From positions 1 through 64,000 of the forward strand of contig JHWR01000001.1 in assembly GCA_000687655.1 (NCBI GenBank): a stretch of 64,000 bases of DNA. Reading direction: 5' to 3'. Position numbers and translations under genes: made by a program. Each line of letters opens with the position of its first letter. Position 1 is the first letter of the stretch. The notes under the pieces were generated by a model. It searched no databases. It was not told where the DNA came from and saw nothing but the letters and a program-made list of their open reading frames with translations. This document shows, piece after piece, positions 59,306-64,000 of the stretch. Source of the stretch: Lachnospiraceae bacterium YSB2008 (lineage in GTDB: Bacteria; Bacillota; Clostridia; Lachnospirales; Lachnospiraceae).

Positions 59306-60670
59306 TCAATTTTCAGTTACGGCTTCGTTTGAATCAGTCGATTCAGCTTCATTTTCAAGTTCTTCAGTAGGTATTACAACCTTGTATGCCCAAACAGGTA
59401 TATCAGGTGCATATTCATCCTCTTTCACAAAGGCAAACATAACGGAATAGTCCGGCATCTTAGGCGGATATATTCCATATCCATCCGTGAAATATATAAG
59501 TCCCTTAAGGTCATCGAATTCGCCATTTGCAAGGAGCTCATTTACATATTCGAATACCGGTCTGAAGTCTGTCACTCCCATACCGCGGACCTTTATGTTT
59601 TCCGCAAACGCTTCGAGTTCTGAACTGTCTTTGATCTTTATATCGCTTCTGACCTCGTGATCACATTGAATAATATGTATATTCACTTTACTGAAGAAGT
59701 TTTCATTCTCAGTAAGGAGGTCATAAGTCTTTCGGAGAAATGCCCTGACAAGGCTTCCCTTCGTCGAGGCCGACGTATCTATAGCGATAACAAAATCTCT
59801 GAGTTTCTTGTCTTCTTTATATTCGAGAGGTTCGACAAGCGGCATATTTCCAAAGGTATCCATGCCATAGGTGTAATAGATATAATCAAACTCGTCATCA
59901 TTTATCTGCATATCCTCACCGGTCGCCATGAATCGTCTGAGGAGTGCAGCATAATCATATCTTTCTCTGGTGGCATCGGTAAGGCTCATCTCGAGTTCAC
60001 CTGCTTCCTTACCTTCGCCGGAGAAGTTCTTGATATCAGTCTTGACCCTTTCGCTTATCTTCTGCCACTTCTCCATGATGATACTGATTTCCTTCTTAGG
60101 GCGGAAATAGATATGCTCATCCTTATGAAACATCCTGAACCACTCTATCTTACCCGACTCGGACAGTCCATTTACCTTTAAGTCAGTATAAACCTTCTCA
60201 GCCGTTATACCCTTAAGCCTCCTTCTGAGAACATTCAGGGTATCCGTACTCATATCATCATTTTCAAGAAGAAACTCCGGTTTACCAAGAGACATTATGA
60301 TGGATTCAACTGCAACATCGGTAGCAAGGTCCCAATATACAGTCTCCATTTTTGCATATTCAAATGGATGGAAAAATACAAGATGAAGCATCAGATGAAG
60401 GAATGTCCTCGCCACACGGTTCGGCTCATCCCTGTAAGTCGTGAGAACCCATATCGGGTCATAATAAAGATACTCCCCGTCCGTAGCCATACCCCCGCCT
60501 ACGGTACTCCCCTTCTCCTTTATGTCATACTTCGGAATCATTTTAAGCGCAGAAAGAGACGTATCAAGGAACCTGAGATTCATAGCAATAGTATCCCTTG
60601 CTATGGTCATGACCTTCTCCGCCAGATCCTCTATATGCTTTTTTTCTTCCTTCTCGTTTCTTGTGCCCAT
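59306..60670 (-). CDS. VWA-like protein (DUF2201 + VWA), partner of MoxR
   Basis: The 454-residue protein has an N-terminal DUF2201-type metallopeptidase-like region (about 20-270) and a C-terminal von Willebrand A domain (about 290-440). The VWA MIDAS motif is VIAIDTSASTKGS (DxSxS), and IYFTDGYGIYPP holds a later site. The DUF2201 part has LHLMLHLVFFHPFEYA, of the HxxxH type. VWA-like and MoxR genes side by side are a known pair (compare RavA-ViaA). It heads this run, with the AAA+ and LRR genes downstream. Confidence 0.9.
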   Translation of the reverse strand: MGTRNEKEEKKHIEDLAEKVMTIARDTIAMNLRFLDTSLSALKMIPKYDIKEKGSTVGGGMATDGEYLYYDPIWVLTTYRDEPNRVARTFLHLMLHLVFFHPFEYAKMETVYWDLATDVAVESIIMSLGKPEFLLENDDMSTDTLNVLRRRLKGITAEKVYTDLKVNGLSESGKIEWFRMFHKDEHIYFRPKKEISIIMEKWQKISERVKTDIKNFSGEGKEAGELEMSLTDATRERYDYAALLRRFMATGEDMQINDDEFDYIYYTYGMDTFGNMPLVEPLEYKEDKKLRDFVIAIDTSASTKGSLVRAFLRKTYDLLTENENFFSKVNIHIIQCDHEVRSDIKIKDSSELEAFAENIKVRGMGVTDFRPVFEYVNELLANGEFDDLKGLIYFTDGYGIYPPKMPDYSVMFAFVKEDEYAPDIPVWAYKVVIPTEELENEAESTDSNEAVTEN

Positions 60671-60703
60671 ATTATCTTATAACCCATGTAACCAACACAC
60701 CAA

Positions 60704-61735
60704 TTACGAATTAATGAACTCCTCTATCTCCTCCCACGCTGCAGTTGATTCAGGAAAAAGATGCAGTCCTTTCTGGAAATCATGGAACATACCCGGATAA
60801 GTATGCTGTATGACTTTGACACCCGCCTGCTCCATTTTCTCTGCAACCAGAAGTGTATCTGACAGTAGAACTTCTAACTCACCGACCTGCATAAGTGTTT
60901 CAGGGAATCCCTTAAAATCACCAAAAAGAGGTGATATATAAGGATTCATAGCATCAGCATCACCTATATAGGTTGTCGCATATTCCGGTATCTCCATAGT
61001 ATTACCGAATACCGGATCAGTATCAAAATTCTTATCATAGGACTCACCGCTCGAGGTAAGATCCGTCCATGCTGACATGGTTATGATCTTATCCGGAAGT
61101 CTTAAGCCATTATCACGAAGATACAGAACAAGTGCTAAAGTAAGTCCGCCCCCCGCGGAATCACCTACGACTATTATCCTTTCATAACCCTGTTCAAGTA
61201 TCCACTTATAGCCCGCTTCAGCATCCAGTAGTGCAGCCGGAAATGGATCGTCCGGTGTTACTCTGTAGTCAAGTGAAAGAACATCTGCATGGTCAGATAT
61301 TTCCGAATAAAGCACCGCCATACTGCGGTATGCATTCTCAAGTCTTCCAACATATCCACCGCCGTGGAGCTGGTATATTACCGTCTTCTTTTTTACTGAA
61401 TCATCTGTCTTCTCTTCAGCATCCGGCTTTTTATCAACCGGTTCTTCAGCATTAACAGCATCCGGATCAATACTGCCATCGGCAACTGCAGATACACCTT
61501 CCGAATTCTCAGAAATCTTTAATCCATTGACCGGAGTGTAAGTGAGCAGCTCCATATAACAGTGCTCACAGCGGAAACGCTCGTTAGTATAGTCATCGGG
61601 ACATTTCCAATCACGTTCATGCTCTGATCGGAAGGTATGAAGAGCTGTCGGCGTGATACCCGGAAGATGATTCATGACGGAAACTATCTTTCGAACTCTC
61701 TTGCCTCTTATACTGACTGATTCATTTGGTTTCAT
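60704..61735 (-). CDS. Alpha/beta hydrolase (HSL-like) with acidic insert
   Basis: The 343-residue hydrolase has the HSL motif YQLHGGGYVGRLENAY, the nucleophile elbow VVGDSAGGGLTLALVL, and the His in YPGMFHDFQKGL. Asp or Glu in QVGELEVLLSDT is a likely third residue. An acidic, Asp/Glu/Lys-rich insert (about residues 78-120) interrupts the N-terminal part, unusual for the family. Its start overlaps the upstream stop by 4 bases, so it is translationally coupled to the zinc-ribbon membrane protein. Substrate unknown. Confidence 0.9.
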   Translation of the reverse strand: MKPNESVSIRGKRVRKIVSVMNHLPGITPTALHTFRSEHERDWKCPDDYTNERFRCEHCYMELLTYTPVNGLKISENSEGVSAVADGSIDPDAVNAEEPVDKKPDAEEKTDDSVKKKTVIYQLHGGGYVGRLENAYRSMAVLYSEISDHADVLSLDYRVTPDDPFPAALLDAEAGYKWILEQGYERIIVVGDSAGGGLTLALVLYLRDNGLRLPDKIITMSAWTDLTSSGESYDKNFDTDPVFGNTMEIPEYATTYIGDADAMNPYISPLFGDFKGFPETLMQVGELEVLLSDTLLVAEKMEQAGVKVIQHTYPGMFHDFQKGLHLFPESTAAWEEIEEFINS

Positions 61736-62427
61736 ACATGAAGCCTCCTTCTCATCTCTCCGCCAAACTGCTTCGCACCGAATATTACCGTTCCGAGAAG
61801 ATACAGTCCGGTCACTCCAACACAGATGATAGGAAGTATCTTATGAGGAAGTCCACCTATCAAATGTATCGCCAGTATGATCACACTGCAGATAGTAAAG
61901 AATATCAGAAGAACTGAATAACTGTACCAGTTTTCGATATAGATCAGCATGAATACAAAAACTATTGCATTGCCGAGAAGTATAAGTCCCGGTATCGCCC
62001 ATGAGATAGCCCAGCCCCTGTAACCTGTATAGAAGTCTATAGCTATAAGAAGTATGGTTGTAAGAATTATAGTAAGGCCTATCTTCTTGGCTATTCCGGA
62101 GTCATGTCTTATCCAGTAGATCATGGAAAAATAGAAATAAAAGGCAGAAAATCCCGCTATGGCAGACCACATGAATTCCGGTGTAACTATATAATTGATA
62201 AGAATAGCAACGATCTCACTTACTATGATGGCAAAAAGTATTATCCTCATCATGAGACTGATCTTCTTTTCACGGGATCTGACATCCGGATATCCTGACA
62301 TACTTTCCCTGAAAAGTCCCAGAGTCTCCTTATCCTCTTCCCCGACAGAGTCAATGATCTTGTGGCAGAGAGGACAGGCATCGCTGTCGTCATATATTAA
62401 TATGTTGCAGTTAGTACATTTATTCAT
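61732..62427 (-). CDS. Zinc-ribbon membrane protein, DUF6320-like
   Basis: The 231-residue protein has an N-terminal zinc ribbon (Cys4, Cys7, Cys18, Cys21: KCTNC and ACPLC) and about six to seven TM helices from residue 60 onward, spaced closely with short loops. This fits the DUF6320 group. It overlaps the acyltransferase-like gene upstream by 8 bases and the hydrolase downstream by 4 bases, so the three proteins are made together. A role in lipid or wax-ester handling is inference. Confidence 0.82.
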   Translation of the reverse strand: MNKCTNCNILIYDDSDACPLCHKIIDSVGEEDKETLGLFRESMSGYPDVRSREKKISLMMRIILFAIIVSEIVAILINYIVTPEFMWSAIAGFSAFYFYFSMIYWIRHDSGIAKKIGLTIILTTILLIAIDFYTGYRGWAISWAIPGLILLGNAIVFVFMLIYIENWYSYSVLLIFFTICSVIILAIHLIGGLPHKILPIICVGVTGLYLLGTVIFGAKQFGGEMRRRLHV

Positions 62428-63700
62428 ATATCTCGTTCGTCTGTATTGCTACAGGGACGCCCTCCTTGGTTAATGTCTGGAAGAATCTCCTCTGTATGGA
62501 TGTATCAGTAAGTATGGAGCTGAATGTGATATTCAGAACCCCGTCATAAGAGCAGACGCTGGCTTTGATATTCTGTCCTTCTGACATGGACAAAAGGCAC
62601 GAGAAGCCTTTCACGTACTGTTTATAAGGTTCTCTTATCACTATATTTCCTATATTCGTAAGTGTAGTCGTATTCGAATGACTCGAAGCCGCATACACCT
62701 GCTTAATTGCAAGATTCTTAATGAAGAGTGGTATGACACGGAGAGTCATATTCATTTCATTTGAAACATTATAAGAAATGATATCATCGAGATTCTCTTT
62801 GGTCATCTGCCTGTCAAGGCTTTCACAAACTATACTGAGCACTTCTTCGAAGCTGTAATCATCTATCTCAGGTCTGAACTCAGCGGCAAGAATTGCAAAG
62901 AAATTCTTCATTGTATGAGAATCATAGTAAGGTCTGAGATTGACCGGAACGCCACATGAAATCGCGTCCTCAGACGGATGCCCTCCCAGGTACTCTTTAT
63001 ATATCGAGTATACATAGACACCGGTCAGAAACTTATTGATAGTAACTCCGTATCTCTTGCAGGCCGCCTTAAGCTCAGCTATAGGCATAAACCCATGTAT
63101 AACTCCTACTTCATCGCCCGGGAATGACTCGCCCGTGACGATAACCGCCTTCTCGTGCTTATACTTCTTCCTGTCCTTGCCCGGCTTTTTGTAATTCTTG
63201 ATATAGCTGTCCTCTTTGTCAAGAAACACATCATTTGATATTTTATCCGGCTCATCAGCCAGTTCTTCACTGTACTTAAGCCTGAGGTACTGATATACAA
63301 GTTCTTTGAGAAAAACAACTCCACCGAAACCATCTGTCAGAGCATGAAAAACTTCAAGATTTATCCTCTTCTCATAGTAAGTTACCCTGAACATGAAATG
63401 ATTATTTCTGCTCTTATTTATATAAGCTCCCGGGAAAGAATACTCTTCCCTTATAAGAGGCGCTTTTCTCTTATTCTCCTCAAAGTAATACCAGAAGAGA
63501 CCTGCTCTGAGCCTCATCCTGAATACATCAAAGCTCGGAAGAATCCTGTCCAGGGCCTCCTGGAGCAAATCCCTGTCAATATCCTCTGACAGCTCAGCAG
63601 ATATTCTATATACATTTGTCATTGTCTGCGTTGCTATAACCGGGAACAGAAGCGCTGTATTATCCAGCTTATCCCACGCAACCTTATCGTTTCTACCCAT
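62420..63700 (-). CDS. Acyltransferase of the condensation/alcohol-acetyltransferase superfamily
   Basis: The 426-residue protein reads as a CoA-dependent acyltransferase: the HxxxDG motif is VFHALTDGFGG (His119, Asp123), and the later strand has SNTTTLTNIGNIV, in the position of the DFGWG region. Such proteins join acyl groups to alcohols, amines or peptides. I take the ATG at 63700, with AGGA upstream. Overlap with the zinc-ribbon membrane gene shows a fixed unit of acyltransferase, membrane protein and esterase. Substrate unknown. Confidence 0.85.
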   Translation of the reverse strand: MGRNDKVAWDKLDNTALLFPVIATQTMTNVYRISAELSEDIDRDLLQEALDRILPSFDVFRMRLRAGLFWYYFEENKRKAPLIREEYSFPGAYINKSRNNHFMFRVTYYEKRINLEVFHALTDGFGGVVFLKELVYQYLRLKYSEELADEPDKISNDVFLDKEDSYIKNYKKPGKDRKKYKHEKAVIVTGESFPGDEVGVIHGFMPIAELKAACKRYGVTINKFLTGVYVYSIYKEYLGGHPSEDAISCGVPVNLRPYYDSHTMKNFFAILAAEFRPEIDDYSFEEVLSIVCESLDRQMTKENLDDIISYNVSNEMNMTLRVIPLFIKNLAIKQVYAASSHSNTTTLTNIGNIVIREPYKQYVKGFSCLLSMSEGQNIKASVCSYDGVLNITFSSILTDTSIQRRFFQTLTKEGVPVAIQTNEIYE

Positions 63701-63720
63701 AACCAAAATCCTAATTATAT

Positions 63721-63750
63721 ATTAGGGCAGCATATTAATGCTGCCCTAAT
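63721..63750 (-). terminator. Perfect palindrome after the aminotransferase gene
   Basis: Perfect 13-base arms ATTAGGGCAGCAT and ATGCTGCCCTAAT with a 4-base ATTA loop. It lies 18 bases after the aminotransferase stop and just before the acyltransferase gene. No long T run follows, but the position and strength suggest a terminator. Confidence 0.7.
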
Positions 63751-63768
63751 CAAATTGCTAAAGAGTTT

Positions 63769-64000
63769 TTCAGTCCTTCATTTCTTTATATATCTTCTCA
63801 GCACTGACAAGTCTTACACAAAGAGTGAAAAGCTCTGCTGCAATCCTGAGATCATCAAGTGTAGGATATGTAGGTGCTATACGGATATTTGAATCCTGAG
63901 GATCATTTCCATATGGCCATGTTGCTCCGGCACCTGTCATAACAACACCTGCCTTCTTTGCTGCCTGAACTATATCTTTTGCACAGCCCGGAAGTGCATC
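63769..64000 (-). CDS. PLP-dependent aminotransferase, C-terminal end (5' part beyond the window)
   Basis: The minus strand reads 76 codons to a TGA at 63769-63771 with no start inside the window. The sequence contains GCAKDIVQAAKKAGVVMTGAG, then ATWPYGNDPQDSNIRIAPTYP and LDDLRIAAELFTLCVRL. The PYGxDPxDxNIRIAPTxP motif matches the C-terminus of a class I/II fold aminotransferase group found in clostridia and actinobacteria. The Arg of NIRIAP binds the substrate carboxylate. The amino-acid specificity cannot be judged from this part. Confidence 0.88.

Overview
The window is chromosomal DNA of an AT-rich Gram-positive Clostridia-type bacterium, most likely a member of the Lachnospiraceae. This rests on strong AGGAGG ribosome sites with several TTG or GTG starts, a type III glutamine synthetase, a PotC-PotD fusion, a DUF6142-like protein, two PspA proteins, clostripain-type protease genes and nine tRNA genes, none of which encodes its CCA. 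Species cannot be fixed by eye. All coding genes except one small lipoprotein lie on the minus strand, as expected for a leading-strand arm of a Firmicutes chromosome.

Positions 1-14.9 kb: the edge of an IS200-type transposase gene, a hicAB toxin-antitoxin pair with its own promoter and terminator, bioB, leuS, a degenerate CbiE/CbiT-like protein, an AI-2E family exporter and a HAD hydrolase. Then comes a membrane-stress-like cluster: an alpha/beta hydrolase, a 412-residue unknown, a short PspA and an SPFH protein with a zinc ribbon. A complete IS605-type element (tnpA plus tnpB) follows, and it has cut an ATPase gene down to a fragment.

Positions 14.9-30.3 kb: an operon of ABC ATPase, FtsX-type permease, serine hydrolase, response regulator and histidine kinase, whose promoter carries a direct repeat fit for an OmpR-type regulator. 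Next are the polyamine uptake operon potA-potB-potCD, cytidine deaminase, and a tRNA array (Val, Met, Pro, Gly, Arg, His, Gln, Lys, Leu) driven by two near-consensus promoters. A lipoprotein and a small acidic membrane protein close this part.

Positions 30.4-46.9 kb: a pspA-pcrA pair; a pyrimidine transcription unit pyrF-pyrK-pyrD followed without a visible terminator by a DUF6142-like protein, an enlarged M29-type aminopeptidase and pyrimidine-nucleoside phosphorylase; a LytTR regulator with a degenerate receiver; a class A penicillin-binding protein; type III glutamine synthetase; and rlmH.

Positions 46.9-64 kb: a lysophospholipase-like hydrolase, superoxide dismutase, and a four-gene cluster (GGDEF-EAL, GH3 hexosaminidase, clostripain-family protease, FIST-GGDEF) joining cyclic-di-GMP turnover to cell-surface enzymes. 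Then an LRR/MoxR/VWA group, a translationally overlapping trio (acyltransferase-like, zinc-ribbon membrane protein, alpha/beta hydrolase), and the end of an aminotransferase gene cut by the window edge.

No CRISPR array, rRNA, prophage or replication origin was seen. The best leads for new biology are the SPFH/PspA cluster, the ABC/serine-hydrolase/two-component operon, the FIST/GGDEF/clostripain cluster and the degenerate CbiET-like protein.
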